Shown here: positions 9,289-19,415 of the stretch, piece by piece | Numbering within the stretch: the first letter of the stretch is position 1 | Layout: the number at the start of each line of letters is the position of its first letter | Assembly (NCBI GenBank): GCA_000402815.1 | Contig: AQSA01000002.1 | Span: 21,448 to 85,447, forward strand | Direction of reading: 5' to 3' | Length of the DNA stretch: 64,000 nucleotides | Source: Candidatus Neomarinimicrobium atlanticum | GTDB lineage: Bacteria; Fidelibacterota; Marinisomatia; Marinisomatales; Marinisomataceae | Position numbers and translations under genes: made by a program | The notes under the pieces: generated by a model | Database searches by the model: none | Told to the model about the DNA's origin: nothing | The model's input: only the letters and a program-made list of their open reading frames with translations

Positions 9289-10460
9289 TAGTTTTTTAAA
9301 ATTTTAGATGGATTTATAGATAAAAGATATGCCAATGAAATACTTGAAAATAATACACTGCAGATAAGACTAAAAAATAAAGTATAGATAGCGTTATTTA
9401 TACTAAATATTATAGGTAAATAACTGACAAAATAGATATTCTCAGAGAGAGATATAAATTGAAACTCTTCTTGCATGAAAATAATAAATAAAGATAACAA
9501 AATACCAAATATTGCTCCAATGAACGCCAATATCATTCCTTGAATAATAAATATTAATGATATTTTGCTATTCGACATACCATAAGTTTTCATGATTGCA
9601 AGATTATATCTTTTTTCATAAAAAAGAATGTTTATGGATCCCATTAAATTAAAGTATGATACTAGTACGATTAAACTAAAAATAAAAATAATTGGCCATT
9701 GCTGTGTATCAATCCATTCAAAAAGATCACTATGCCTATCATTGAGACTTAATTGATAAAATGGATAGTCTACATTATCTATATTTAGAGATGGATCAAA
9801 ATTCATCCAACCGGTTATGCTATCCTCTAAATTAAAATAAGATTGAACTGTATTTATGGGAATAAATACTAACCTTGAATCATAGTCTTCTATACCAGAA
9901 TGATATATTTCTTTTATCTCTAACAATAAAAATCTACTTCTTTCTATTCCCTTTTTAGATATTAAAGGATTAAAAATAACAATTTCATCTCCTATTGATA
10001 GATTGAGGTTCTTTGCAAGCAGACTACCGACTACAATATGATTTTCACTTATAGTATCTAGATTAGTATTCAAACTACTGAAAAGATTAAATTCCTTAAA
10101 ATCTTTCTTATCTAAACCGTATATTAAAATATTACTGCTATTATCTTTTGACTTCAGGATAGCTGGCTTTTCAACATAAGGAACTAAACTAGATGAAAAT
10201 CCACTATAAAAATCAGGCATTAATGATTGATCCGTTGAAAATTCGTCTTCAAATAGATGATTAATTGTTGTGTAGCCACTAATAGAAGATAATTTTTCAG
10301 ATACCTTATTCTCAAATCCGCTAACTGCACCTAAAACGATATTTAGTGAAGCTATTCCAAGAGCTAAACTTATAATTGAAACTATATTAGTTGTTTTGAA
10401 TAAAAAATTACTTTGTGATGAAAAAAATAGCCTTTTTAAAACAAGAAAAACTAGTTTCAT
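9288..10460 (-). CDS. LolC/LolE-family lipoprotein-releasing permease (first copy)
   Basis: A 390-residue paralogue of the next permease, with the same layout: an N-terminal helix, a large periplasmic domain, and FtsX helices beginning at about residue 255 with IIFIFSLIVLVSYFNLMGSI and the turn LAIMKTYGMSNSKIS. Together with the adjacent permease and LolD it probably forms a heterodimeric LolCDE exporter in the inner membrane. It starts within the end of lysS (4-bp overlap), so the exporter genes may be read through from lysS. Confidence 0.8.
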   Translation of the reverse strand: MKLVFLVLKRLFFSSQSNFLFKTTNIVSIISLALGIASLNIVLGAVSGFENKVSEKLSSISGYTTINHLFEDEFSTDQSLMPDFYSGFSSSLVPYVEKPAILKSKDNSSNILIYGLDKKDFKEFNLFSSLNTNLDTISENHIVVGSLLAKNLNLSIGDEIVIFNPLISKKGIERSRFLLLEIKEIYHSGIEDYDSRLVFIPINTVQSYFNLEDSITGWMNFDPSLNIDNVDYPFYQLSLNDRHSDLFEWIDTQQWPIIFIFSLIVLVSYFNLMGSINILFYEKRYNLAIMKTYGMSNSKISLIFIIQGMILAFIGAIFGILLSLFIIFMQEEFQFISLSENIYFVSYLPIIFSINNAIYTLFFSLICSVLFSSISLAYLLSINPSKILKN

Positions 10461-11932
10461 TTCAAAGATTTAAGTGTGGGAAAGATAATTGCGTCTCTAA
10501 TCCACCTAGTGTCAATAAACAGCATGACTAATCGATCAATACCAATACCAACACCTGCAGTTGGAGGCATTCCAATTTCTATAGCCTCTAAAAAATTTTC
10601 ATCTACAGGAAAAGCTTCTTCATCTCCACTATCTTTTTTAGCTGACTGATCTTCAAATCTTTTTCTTTGATCTATTGGATCATTTAATTCAGAAAATCCA
10701 TTTGCAAATTCCATACCTGCGATAAACAATTCAAATCTTTCAGTAAAGTCTGAGTCACCATCTCTATTTACTTTAGCTAAAGGTGAAATTTCTACAGGAT
10801 GATTCATAACATAGGTAGGGTTGATTAAATTTGGTTCAACTTTCCTTCTCATTATCTCATCAATCATTTTTGCAAGACTATCAGTTTTTTTAACTTTTAA
10901 ATCTAACTTTTTACATACATCAAATACTGCTTTACTATCTGTTAAATCTATAGAATGTCCAGTATGTTCCTTAATTAGTTCATCCATTGTTTTTCTAGCA
11001 AACTTTTTAGTTAAATCAATATCATTTCCATCCCATGATATTTTTTTAACACCTAAATCTTCTGCTATTTTCTTGAACATTTCTTCAACAAAATCCATCA
11101 TAAAATTATAATCTGAATATGCTTGATAGAATTCAAGCATAGTAAATTCTGGATTATGGCTTCGGTCAATACCTTCATTTCTAAAATCTTTTGACATCTC
11201 ATATACTTTTTCAAATCCACCTACAATCAATTGCTTTAAATACAATTCTGTAGCAATTCGTAGAAAGAACTCTTGATCTAATGCATTATGAAATGTTTTA
11301 AATGGCTTAGCATTAGCTCCTCCATATACTGGCTGTAAAACAGGTGTTTCAACCTCTATATATCCATTCTTATTTAAAAATTCTCTTATAGAGTTAATCA
11401 TTTTAAATCTTGTGATATAATTATCTTTTGTTTCAGGATTAATAATCATATCAAGATAACGTTTTCTATATCTTAATTCTTTATCAGATACTGAATTGTA
11501 TTTTTCTCCATCCTTCTCTTTAACATCGGGAATAGGTCTTAAGTTTTTACTTAATATAGTTACCTTTTCAGCTTTTACAGTAATTGCTTCTGTTTTTGTA
11601 ATAAAAACTATACCATTAATACCAATAAAATCTCCGATATCGACTAGCTTGAATAAGTTGTAATTATCCTCTCCGACATCATCTCTAGCAATATATAGCT
11701 GAACTCTACCTTTCTCATCTTGTATGTTAGCAAAAGCAGCTTTTCCCATTTTTCTTAAAGACATTACTCTTCCAGCTACGGATACATTTTGGTCAATACA
11801 ATCCTTAGTAATTTCTAGAGTTGAATGAGTAGTATTAAATTCATAGGGATATGGATTTACACCTAACTGGCGAATTTTATCTAATTTTTCGTGTCGGTTA
11901 GCAATTATTTGTTTTAAGCTTTTATTTTCCAT
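10457..11932 (-). CDS. lysS: Lysyl-tRNA synthetase, class II
   Basis: The enzyme charges tRNA-Lys. The 491-residue protein has an N-terminal OB-fold anticodon-binding domain (about residues 50-150, SVAGRVMSLRKMGKAAFANI) and a class II catalytic core. Motif 2 is RNEGIDRSHNPEFTMLEF (251-268) and motif 3 is GIGIDRLVML near residue 462. The length is normal. It lies 12 bp after prfB and overlaps the first Lol permease by 4 bp. Confidence 0.98.
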   Translation of the reverse strand: MENKSLKQIIANRHEKLDKIRQLGVNPYPYEFNTTHSTLEITKDCIDQNVSVAGRVMSLRKMGKAAFANIQDEKGRVQLYIARDDVGEDNYNLFKLVDIGDFIGINGIVFITKTEAITVKAEKVTILSKNLRPIPDVKEKDGEKYNSVSDKELRYRKRYLDMIINPETKDNYITRFKMINSIREFLNKNGYIEVETPVLQPVYGGANAKPFKTFHNALDQEFFLRIATELYLKQLIVGGFEKVYEMSKDFRNEGIDRSHNPEFTMLEFYQAYSDYNFMMDFVEEMFKKIAEDLGVKKISWDGNDIDLTKKFARKTMDELIKEHTGHSIDLTDSKAVFDVCKKLDLKVKKTDSLAKMIDEIMRRKVEPNLINPTYVMNHPVEISPLAKVNRDGDSDFTERFELFIAGMEFANGFSELNDPIDQRKRFEDQSAKKDSGDEEAFPVDENFLEAIEIGMPPTAGVGIGIDRLVMLFIDTRWIRDAIIFPTLKSLK

Positions 11933-11944
11933 ATCGAAAGAAAC

Positions 11945-13040
11945 TTATTTATTTTTTTCCATTTTATCTAATAAATAACTATACATAAAGTCATCTATAT
12001 TTCCATCCATAACTGCCTTTACATTACCTACTTCAAATTTAGTTCTATGGTCTTTAATCATGTTATATGGATGAAATACATAAGATCTTATTTGATTGCC
12101 CCAGGCAATATCCTTTTTTTCTCCCTCAAGTATTTTTTTTGACTCTTCTTGTTTTTCAATTTCTAATTGATAAAGCTTTGACTTTAATACCTTTAGAGCT
12201 TGCTCTTTATTTTTATGTTGAGATCTTTGAGTTTGACATTGAGTAACTGTTCCTGTCGGCAAATGGGTGATTCTAATAGCAGAATCAGTTTTATTGACAT
12301 GCTGCCCTCCAGCACCACTAGCTCGAAATGTATCTATCCTTAGTTCTTTTGGATTGATTTCTATTTCAACATCTTCATCAATTGATGGATAAATAGATAC
12401 GGAAGCAAAAGAGGTATGTCTACGACTATTGGAGTCAAACGGCGATATTCTTACCAATCTATGTACTCCTATTTCTGATTGTAGTAATCCATAAGCATAA
12501 TCTCCTGCAATCTCAATAGTGCAATCTTTAATACCTGCTTCATCTCCTGCTTGAAAATCAATCACATTAAACTTGAATCCCTTAGACTCTGTCCACATAG
12601 AATACATTCTATATAACATTTGAGCCCAATCTTGACTTTCTGTACCACCAGCACCTGGATGGATTGAAATAATAGCATTTTTAGAGTCATTCTTTGAATT
12701 GAGTATTAATTTTAATTCAAATTCTTTAATAAGTTTCGCAAGATGTTCAATTTCTTCTGAAAACTCTTTTTCTTCAATCTGTCCATCATTTAAAAATTCA
12801 AACATTACTTTGATATCGCTAGCTTTTTCAGATAAGCTTTTTCTTAAGTTAATATCTTTTTCACACATCGAAATTTCTTTCATAATAGACGTTGTCTTTT
12901 TGTTATTATCCCACAAAGATGGGTCTGAGATTTGATCTTTTAAATTATTTAAATGAGCATCTTTGGCTTCAAGGTCAAAGATGCCTCCTAATTTGATCAA
13001 ACTTTTCTAGAAGAGAATTATACTGGTCTTTTAAATCCAT
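11945..13040 (-). CDS. prfB: Peptide chain release factor 2, expressed through a programmed +1 frameshift
   Basis: RF2 reads UGA and UAA stop codons. The gene starts at ATG 13040, and frame 0 encodes 21 residues (MDLKDQYNSLLEKFDQIRRHL) before an in-frame TGA at 12977-12975. A +1 shift at CTT-TGA-C continues as DLEAKDAHL and yields 364 residues, matching the usual RF2 length of about 365. The catalytic GGQ loop (SGAGGQHVNKTDSAIRITH) and the DFQAGDEAGIKDCTIEIAGDYAYGLL-type core are present; the equivalent of the SPF stop-recognition tripeptide appears in RISPFDSNSRRHTSF. An ATG at 13000 opens the main frame but would cut off the conserved N-terminus. The gene overlaps the stop of the menA-like fusion by 10 bp. 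Confidence 0.95.
12975..12989 (-). promoter_or_regulatory. prfB autoregulatory +1 frameshift element
   Basis: On the minus strand the order is AGGAGG (12989-12984), a 3-nt spacer CAT, CTT, then TGA followed by C. This is the same arrangement as the classical RF2 site: an internal Shine-Dalgarno sequence three bases before a slippery CUU and a poorly read UGA-C. Low RF2 lets the ribosome pause at UGA and slip forward, restoring RF2 synthesis. It also shows that the ribosomes of this organism use an anti-Shine-Dalgarno interaction. Confidence 0.95.
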
Positions 13041-14491
13041 GTACTAAGTAAAAATCCTAATGTAAGTAACATACCAGTTAAGAAGTGAATTCCAATTGTA
13101 GAAACATTAACAATTAATAATTCATATGGAAGTTGTTGAAGGTTTGCATCTTCTTTTTCCCATTGATCTAACCAGCTGCTTCCTTTTTTTGAAGCAAAAT
13201 TAAAAATTAATAAAGGAAGTAAAGCTATGAGCGTAAATAAATTACTAGTATACAAAGATGCACCAAGAATAATTGTAAATGACAACATCATTAAATTTTT
13301 CCATACTTTGAATGGAGCTCTATAATTTGCTTTGTTTCCAGGGCCAGCCAGCCTAACAACCCAACTATTCTTATTAGCTGCTTTGTCGGCATTGTAGTCT
13401 TGAAAACAATTAATGAATAATACTAATGCTATAAAAATACCAACAGGTACTGAAAAAAGTAGAGTAGTTATAGGATCTACAGACTGATTCTGCATGTATG
13501 CTGCGCCATAAACCATTAGGGGACCAAATCCGATAAACACTGCTAAATCGCCAAGACCATTGTAAGCAAGTTTTAAAAAACCTGTATACATAATACCTAG
13601 AAATACCCCTATTAATCCCAAATACATCAATATGGACATAGCTAGATAGTCTCCAAAAAGAAGATTATTAAGTTCTAAACCAATTCCAATTGTAGCGCTA
13701 AAAAATAGCACAGATACAAATAACATATTTGCTGGAGTCATCAGTCCAGATTGAATTGTTCTTGATCCCCCATTAAAAGGACTAGCTAATTTATTTAGTT
13801 CATCGTTTCTAGATTTATGATCAAAATAGTCATTAATAGTATTTGTACCACATTGGGCAAATATTGCTCCTAATAATACAAGCCAAAAAATTGACCAATC
13901 AAATGTACCAAATTGTTTGTAAGCAATAGCCGATCCTAATAAAATTGGAGCAATTGTTGCTGTCAAGAATGGTGCCCTAACAACAGTCATCCAATATTTA
14001 ATGGTTCTGCTGACATTACCCAACAACTCCGATATTACACTCGGCTTATTATCGGGAATTTCTATCCATTCAAACTGAGTTTCAGCGAAGAAATCAACAT
14101 ATTTTATTACTGTTGGTTCTATTTTATAGTATCCAACTACATCATTAGCAATTAAGAAGTCATCGTGCATATATTCAGAAAAAGCTTTAGTAACCTTCAA
14201 TATTGCTTCTCTGGCCTTATCTTTTTCTTCAGTATCGGTTATCTTTTTAGCAAATCCATCAATTTGTAATTCCTTAATTCCATCTTCGCCGTCTGGCCTA
14301 ATAACGCATTGGACTTTTGGATTAAAAGCAATCTGAACAGCCTTTCTAGTTGGATTAAATGTAAAAAAATATATATCTAAGCCATCATTTGAAAAATACA
14401 CATTTGCAGCGGAAGAATTTCCTGCAACACTAGTAGAAAGAGTCATAAAATCTGATCTTTCCATTAAATCCATAATTTTTTCTTTTAACAT
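13031..14491 (-). CDS. Fusion of a pyridoxamine-phosphate-oxidase-like (flavin-binding split barrel) domain with a UbiA/MenA-like prenyltransferase
   Basis: A 486-residue two-domain protein. Residues about 1-135 resemble the FMN-binding split-barrel (PNPOx-like) family: MERSDFMTLSTSV, then YFFTFNPTRKAVQIAFNPKV and an IDGFAKKI strand. Residues about 160-486 form a multi-pass UbiA-superfamily domain. Its first Asp-rich motif is NTINDYFDHKSRND (217-230), followed by the NGGSRTIQSG loop; the second is CFQDYNADKAANKNSW (362-377). The segment GLGDLAVFIGFGPLMVYGA is MenA-like, suggesting prenylation of a naphthoquinone precursor for menaquinone. The start is supported by AGGGG about 8 nt upstream, and no stop or restart is seen between the domains. 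Function of the N-terminal domain is unknown. Confidence 0.8.
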   Translation of the reverse strand: MLKEKIMDLMERSDFMTLSTSVAGNSSAANVYFSNDGLDIYFFTFNPTRKAVQIAFNPKVQCVIRPDGEDGIKELQIDGFAKKITDTEEKDKAREAILKVTKAFSEYMHDDFLIANDVVGYYKIEPTVIKYVDFFAETQFEWIEIPDNKPSVISELLGNVSRTIKYWMTVVRAPFLTATIAPILLGSAIAYKQFGTFDWSIFWLVLLGAIFAQCGTNTINDYFDHKSRNDELNKLASPFNGGSRTIQSGLMTPANMLFVSVLFFSATIGIGLELNNLLFGDYLAMSILMYLGLIGVFLGIMYTGFLKLAYNGLGDLAVFIGFGPLMVYGAAYMQNQSVDPITTLLFSVPVGIFIALVLFINCFQDYNADKAANKNSWVVRLAGPGNKANYRAPFKVWKNLMMLSFTIILGASLYTSNLFTLIALLPLLIFNFASKKGSSWLDQWEKEDANLQQLPYELLIVNVSTIGIHFLTGMLLTLGFLLSTWI

Positions 14492-14492
14492 A

Positions 14493-15269
14493 TTATTTAT
14501 CCCCTATATCACTCATTTTTTCTTTTAAAATATTACCCAATTCTTCTAAAGTCAGTGCAGAACTTATAAAATATCCATTTTCTGCGATAGATATTTTTCC
14601 CGTTTCTTCAGATAATACCAAAGCGAGAGCATCACTCTCTTCTGAAATTCCTAATGCAGCTCTATGACGAGTTCCCATTTCAGGATTTAAAGTTTTACTT
14701 TCTGTTAATGGCAATATACATGCAGCTGCTTCTATAATATTACTATGAATAATAACAGCTCCATCATGTAATGGAGAAGAAGGATTAAAAATCGATACTA
14801 ATAATTCAGGACTGAATATCGCCCCCATCCTTACTCCGTCAGCACTAATAGTCTTTAATGAATTTTCTCTTTCAAAAATAATAATGGCACCCCATTTATT
14901 CTTTTTAATCTCATTGATACATGCAATAATTTCATCCTGAATAGAAAGTTTTTCAATCTGAAATAGCTTTCTTAGTATTCTATTCTGTCCAACAGATGTC
15001 AATAGTCTTCTTATTTCTGGTTGAAATAAAATGACAAATACAACAACCCAAACTGTTTGAAATAAATTTAACAGCCATGAAGTGGCTCTGAAACCAAGAA
15101 TATTTACGACAAATCCTGCAAAAAAGAGAATTAACAAACCAATTAGCATCTGTCCCCCTCTAGTTCCTCTAAAATAGGAATATGCGTAAGAAAAGATGAA
15201 TGAAATGAGAACCAGATCAAATAAGTCGGTAAGTGTAAATTTTATAAAGCTGATTTCAAATAGATTCAT
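14493..15269 (-). CDS. cdaA: Diadenylate cyclase CdaA (c-di-AMP synthase)
   Basis: This membrane-bound enzyme joins two ATP molecules into the second messenger c-di-AMP. The 258-residue protein has three N-terminal membrane segments (about residues 16-30, 40-58 and 70-85) and a DAC domain with the catalytic DGA (169-171) and RHR (201-203) motifs. YbbR/CdaR is not adjacent, although a YbbR-domain protein is encoded at 53.2-54.1 kb. It lies between folP and the menA-like fusion in one close-packed run. Confidence 0.95.
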   Translation of the reverse strand: MNLFEISFIKFTLTDLFDLVLISFIFSYAYSYFRGTRGGQMLIGLLILFFAGFVVNILGFRATSWLLNLFQTVWVVVFVILFQPEIRRLLTSVGQNRILRKLFQIEKLSIQDEIIACINEIKKNKWGAIIIFERENSLKTISADGVRMGAIFSPELLVSIFNPSSPLHDGAVIIHSNIIEAAACILPLTESKTLNPEMGTRHRAALGISEESDALALVLSEETGKISIAENGYFISSALTLEELGNILKEKMSDIGDK

Positions 15270-15280
15270 ATAAGTATAAT

Positions 15281-16132
15281 TTAAGTATTTAAAGTGTTTG
15301 AATTAAAAATTTTATTTGCAATAGTTAATGCTCTTTTTGTTTCTACTATATCATGCACTCGAAAAATCTTACATCCTCTTTCTAAGGCTATAACATTTGA
15401 TACTATTGTTCCTTCAATTCTATTATTTTCATCCACATCTAAAGTCTTACCAATAAAAGATTTTCTTGATGCTCCAACTAATATTGGATAACCAAGCTGA
15501 GCAAACTGATCAATATTATTAATAATAGAAAAATTATTATTTATTGTTTTACCAAATCCAATTCCTGGATCCAAAATAATGTTATACTCTTTTACTCCGT
15601 TTTTTATAGCAAATTTTGCTCTATCTAACAAATGAGTAGTAATATCTGATATGACATCATTATAGGAAGGGTTTTCTTGCATTGTCTTGGGATTACCCGC
15701 TATATGCATCAAAACAACAGGGCAGTCATACTTTTTAATCGTATCGATCATTTTATCATCAAATAGTAATCCACTGATATCATTTACAAGATTTGCCCCA
15801 GCATTACACGCACTATCAGCAACTGATGATTTTGTAGTGTCTATAGAAATAACAGTATCTGTTTTTTCTCTCAATTTCTTGATGACAGAAATCACTCTAG
15901 ATAACTCTTCCTTTTCGGATACTGATTCAGAGAATGGTCTTGTAGATTCTCCACCTATATCAATAATATCTGCACCGTCAGCAATCATATCCATAGCATG
16001 GCTTACTGCATTAGTAGAATCTAGAAATTTTCCGCCGTCACTAAAAGAGTCTGGAGTAACATTTAATACTCCCATAATGAGTGGTTGTTGATTTCCTGAA
16101 AGCAACCAATCATTTAATTCAGAAATATTCAC
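15281..16132 (-). CDS. folP: Dihydropteroate synthase
   Basis: FolP condenses 6-hydroxymethyl-dihydropterin pyrophosphate with p-aminobenzoate in folate synthesis. The 283-residue TIM-barrel protein carries the signature MGVLNVTPDSFSDGG (residues 20-34), then DIIDIGGESTRPFS and ILDPGIGFGK. The start is GTG at 16132, giving the 19-residue lead that the family usually has; no suitable ATG precedes the signature. It begins 3 bp after ftsH. Confidence 0.96.
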   Translation of the reverse strand: MNISELNDWLLSGNQQPLIMGVLNVTPDSFSDGGKFLDSTNAVSHAMDMIADGADIIDIGGESTRPFSESVSEKEELSRVISVIKKLREKTDTVISIDTTKSSVADSACNAGANLVNDISGLLFDDKMIDTIKKYDCPVVLMHIAGNPKTMQENPSYNDVISDITTHLLDRAKFAIKNGVKEYNIILDPGIGFGKTINNNFSIINNIDQFAQLGYPILVGASRKSFIGKTLDVDENNRIEGTIVSNVIALERGCKIFRVHDIVETKRALTIANKIFNSNTLNT

Positions 16133-16135
16133 TTC

Positions 16136-18046
16136 TTATTTATTGATTTTTTTTGAGAGTTTTTTACCAGCGACTAACAATTTAATATCTGCTTCATCGA
16201 TTGTTTCATGTTCTAATAACTGATCTGCCATTAAATGCAATAAGTCTATATGATCTGTTAAAATCTTATGTGAAGTTTTTTGTGCATCTTTAATAATAGT
16301 AACCACCTCATGGTCAATTTGCTGAGCAGTCTGTTCACTGTAGTCTCTATGAGATTGAATTTCTCTTCCTAGGAAGATTTCTTCATTCTTTTTACCAAAC
16401 GACATTGGGCCCATAGCCTCACTCATACCCCACTCACACACCATTTTTCTTGCAATACTAGTTGCTCTTTCGATATCGTTTGAAGCGCCAGTGGTAATTT
16501 CATTAAATATAATTTCCTCAGCAGATCTTCCACCCATCATTACAGCCAATCTGCTCAAAATATATGTCTTTGAATATCCATGCTTTTCATCTATCGGCAA
16601 TTGCATCGTGACTCCAAGAGCTCTTCCTCTAGGAATAATAGTAACTTTATGAACAGGATCTGCTTCAGGAGAAAAAATAGCTACAACAGCATGTCCAGCT
16701 TCGTGATAAGCTGTGACTTTCTTTTCTTCATCAGACAAAACCATACTTTTTCTTTGAACGCCCATTAAAACTTTATCTTTTGCTTCTTCAAAATCATTAT
16801 TATCTACAGTTGCTTTTCTTTTTCTAGATGCTAAAAGCGCCGCTTCATTAACTAGATTTGCTAGATCAGCACCAACCATACCTGGAGTACCTTTTGCAAT
16901 ATCACGGAGCTTAACAGATTTTTTATTAATCTTTATTTTTTTCGTATGTATTTTTAAAATATCATACCTGCCTTGTAAGTCAGGTACATCAACAACTACT
17001 TGACGATCGAATCGACCTGGTCTTAATAATGCAGAGTCTAATACATCAGGTCTGTTAGTTGCAGCCATAACAATAACGCTGCTACTATTTTCAAAACCAT
17101 CTAACTCAACTAGTAATTGATTCAAGGTTTGTTCTCTTTCATCATGACCTCCACCAACTCCTGCTCCTCTTTGTCTACCTACGGCATCTAATTCATCTAT
17201 AAAAATAATTGCAGGAGAATTTTTATTAGCTTGCTCGAATAAGTCACGCACCCTTGAAGCACCAACACCTACAAACATTTCAACAAAATCAGCTCCACTT
17301 ATACTGAAAAATGGAACACTAGATTCACCTGCTACAGCTCTAGCTAATAAAGTTTTTCCAGTACCAGGAGGGCCAACCAAAAGTACACCCCGAGGTATTT
17401 TTCCGCCTAATTTTTCAAATTTCTTTGGACTTTTTAGGTAAGCAATAACTTCCTCTAGTTCTTCTTTTGCTTCTATACATCCAGCAACATCACCAAATTT
17501 TACTTTCTTTTGCTTTGAAGAAAACATTTTTGCTTTACTTTTCCCAAAACTAAAGACATTATTCATTCCATTATTTGATCCCTGCATTCTTCTTATCATA
17601 AAAATCCAAAAACCGATCAATAATAACCAAGGAGCAAAACCAAGCAACCAACTGGTCCAATCAATCTTCTCTCCTTCGAAATTGTATTCAATCTTCTTTT
17701 CGTCCCAAATTTTAATTTGTTCAGTATAATCTGCTGGAAGATAAACAACAAAAAGTGTTCTCTCTGTGAACTCTGCTCCATTTTTATTTATTAATGTTGC
17801 GGGCGTAGAAAGCTCTCCATGAAAAGAATTATCGTTCTCGATTGAAGCTTCTTTTATTTGACCCTCCGAAAGCAGTCTTTTATAAGTATTGTAGGATATT
17901 TCTACTTCATTTGCTGATTCATTTGGTAATAATGACAGAGATAGCATAACGAAGAATAAAACTGCAAGCCATACAAAAGAGCTTGAGTTTTTAACTTTAG
18001 ATTTTCGCTTTAATTGTTTTTTTGGTTTTTTTGTTGGTTTTTTCAT
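16136..18046 (-). CDS. ftsH: ATP-dependent zinc metalloprotease FtsH
   Basis: A membrane-anchored AAA+ protease that degrades damaged membrane proteins and regulatory proteins. The 636-residue protein has a Lys-rich start, two membrane segments (about residues 24-41 and 133-151), Walker A GPPGTGKT (225-232), Walker [11 protein letters not shown] (281-290), the second region of homology [19 protein letters not shown] and the zinc site HEAGH (448-452). The length is typical. It is followed by folP after 3 bp and preceded by tilS, an ftsH neighbour in many bacteria. Confidence 0.98.
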   Translation of the reverse strand: MKKPTKKPKKQLKRKSKVKNSSSFVWLAVLFFVMLSLSLLPNESANEVEISYNTYKRLLSEGQIKEASIENDNSFHGELSTPATLINKNGAEFTERTLFVVYLPADYTEQIKIWDEKKIEYNFEGEKIDWTSWLLGFAPWLLLIGFWIFMIRRMQGSNNGMNNVFSFGKSKAKMFSSKQKKVKFGDVAGCIEAKEELEEVIAYLKSPKKFEKLGGKIPRGVLLVGPPGTGKTLLARAVAGESSVPFFSISGADFVEMFVGVGASRVRDLFEQANKNSPAIIFIDELDAVGRQRGAGVGGGHDEREQTLNQLLVELDGFENSSSVIVMAATNRPDVLDSALLRPGRFDRQVVVDVPDLQGRYDILKIHTKKIKINKKSVKLRDIAKGTPGMVGADLANLVNEAALLASRKRKATVDNNDFEEAKDKVLMGVQRKSMVLSDEEKKVTAYHEAGHAVVAIFSPEADPVHKVTIIPRGRALGVTMQLPIDEKHGYSKTYILSRLAVMMGGRSAEEIIFNEITTGASNDIERATSIARKMVCEWGMSEAMGPMSFGKKNEEIFLGREIQSHRDYSEQTAQQIDHEVVTIIKDAQKTSHKILTDHIDLLHLMADQLLEHETIDEADIKLLVAGKKLSKKINK

Positions 18047-18083
18047 TTGGAAGTGAATTTAGTAAAAATGGTTATTAAAAAAA

Positions 18084-19415
18084 CTATTTCCTTAAGAAAT
18101 TTAGTTTTGCAATCAATTTACTTTTCTTAGTCAGCTTATAATTATTACTAATCTGCTTTCCTGCCAACCATACAATATCTTTTTCATTGCAAACTACAAG
18201 CGTCTTATCTTTATCAATAGAAGATACTTTTTGGTCTGTCAAATATTGATTAACCTTCTTTGTACCCGATAAGCCTAATGGGCTAAAAGTATCATCATTA
18301 TCTAAATTCCGAATAATCAACTTATTATTGAAATGTTCTGCATCTACATACTCAAAGCTAGGATCTTTTAAAAATATTTTTGGTCTTTTGTCGTAGTTCC
18401 AATGAAATAAAAAATCATTATTTTCAATTATCTCACCTGGTTTTACCTCACGATATACTGGAATAATATCTAAATTTTCTGTTAATAAAATACAATCTCT
18501 GTCAATTAAGATTTTAGTTTTATTGATTATCTTTTCACTACCAACAACTTCCTTGTTTAGAAACGCGCTTAATTCTGCTAATAAATTTTTAGAAAAATAA
18601 AATTCAGAATCTTTCGATAAGATTCTTTTTATGACATTTATTTTTAGCAAAAATGGTAAAGTCAAAAATCTTCCTTTATTAATATAATAAATATTTTGAG
18701 AAAATCTCATATCATCAGATTTGATAAACTTATCAGTAGTAAAACTCAATAATTCTTCCATATCTTTAGTTTTTTTCTGAAAATCTTCGAAAGGTTTATG
18801 AAGATTTGGCTTAATATGTTCTAACACTGGAATAACCTTTCTTCTAAGAAAATTACGAGTTAATGTGATATCTTCATTTGTTGGATCTGAAATGAAAGCT
18901 ACTTTATTTTTTTTAGCATATTGTATAATTTCATTTTTTTTAATATTAAGCATTGGTCTAAAAATATTATTATTTAATGAGCGAATACCTATCATAGAGC
19001 TAAAACTTGAAGCATTTAAAATTTTCATTAAAATAGTTTCAATCTGATCATCGCTATGATGAGCTGTAACAATGTAATCAGCATTAACTTCCTTACAAAT
19101 TTTTGCAAGTTCAGAGTATCGTTTATCTCGAAATTGCGCCTCTATATTACTTTTTATTTTAGATGAATCAATAGAGGACTCAATATAAGATATATTGTTA
19201 TTTGAACAATAATTTGATACTAGCTTACCCATTTTTTTACTCTTAGAATGACTATTATGATTTATATAGCAAGCTGTAACACTTGCTAAGCTAGGATTAT
19301 TATAGAAAAAGTCTAACATTACCATAGAATCTATACCACCAGAAACTGCTAAAAGAAAATGTTGTTTTTTTTGAGTATCTAAACTTTTTAAATTTTCAAT
19401 AATTCTATTTTTCAT
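18084..19415 (-). CDS. tilS: tRNA(Ile)-lysidine synthetase
   Basis: TilS converts C34 of the CAU-anticodon tRNA-Ile to lysidine so that it reads AUA. The 443-residue protein has the PP-loop ATP site SGGIDS (residues 25-30) and the family segment TAHHSDDQIETILM. A C-terminal TilS domain is present (VRNLDNDDTFSPLGLSG-like region near residues 373-390). It overlaps the hydrolase gene upstream by 11 bp. Confidence 0.93.
   Translation of the reverse strand: MKNRIIENLKSLDTQKKQHFLLAVSGGIDSMVMLDFFYNNPSLASVTACYINHNSHSKSKKMGKLVSNYCSNNNISYIESSIDSSKIKSNIEAQFRDKRYSELAKICKEVNADYIVTAHHSDDQIETILMKILNASSFSSMIGIRSLNNNIFRPMLNIKKNEIIQYAKKNKVAFISDPTNEDITLTRNFLRRKVIPVLEHIKPNLHKPFEDFQKKTKDMEELLSFTTDKFIKSDDMRFSQNIYYINKGRFLTLPFLLKINVIKRILSKDSEFYFSKNLLAELSAFLNKEVVGSEKIINKTKILIDRDCILLTENLDIIPVYREVKPGEIIENNDFLFHWNYDKRPKIFLKDPSFEYVDAEHFNNKLIIRNLDNDDTFSPLGLSGTKKVNQYLTDQKVSSIDKDKTLVVCNEKDIVWLAGKQISNNYKLTKKSKLIAKLNFLRK

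Noticed and set aside
12975..12977. Sequencing error or selenocysteine at the in-frame TGA of prfB.
   Set aside because: The surroundings match the known RF2 frameshift site exactly, so a real recoding event is the simplest reading.
12945..13000. ATG at 13000 as the start of prfB.
   Set aside because: It drops the conserved N-terminus. A frame-0 leader, an internal Shine-Dalgarno and the CTT-TGA-C site give the full RF2 length by frameshift.
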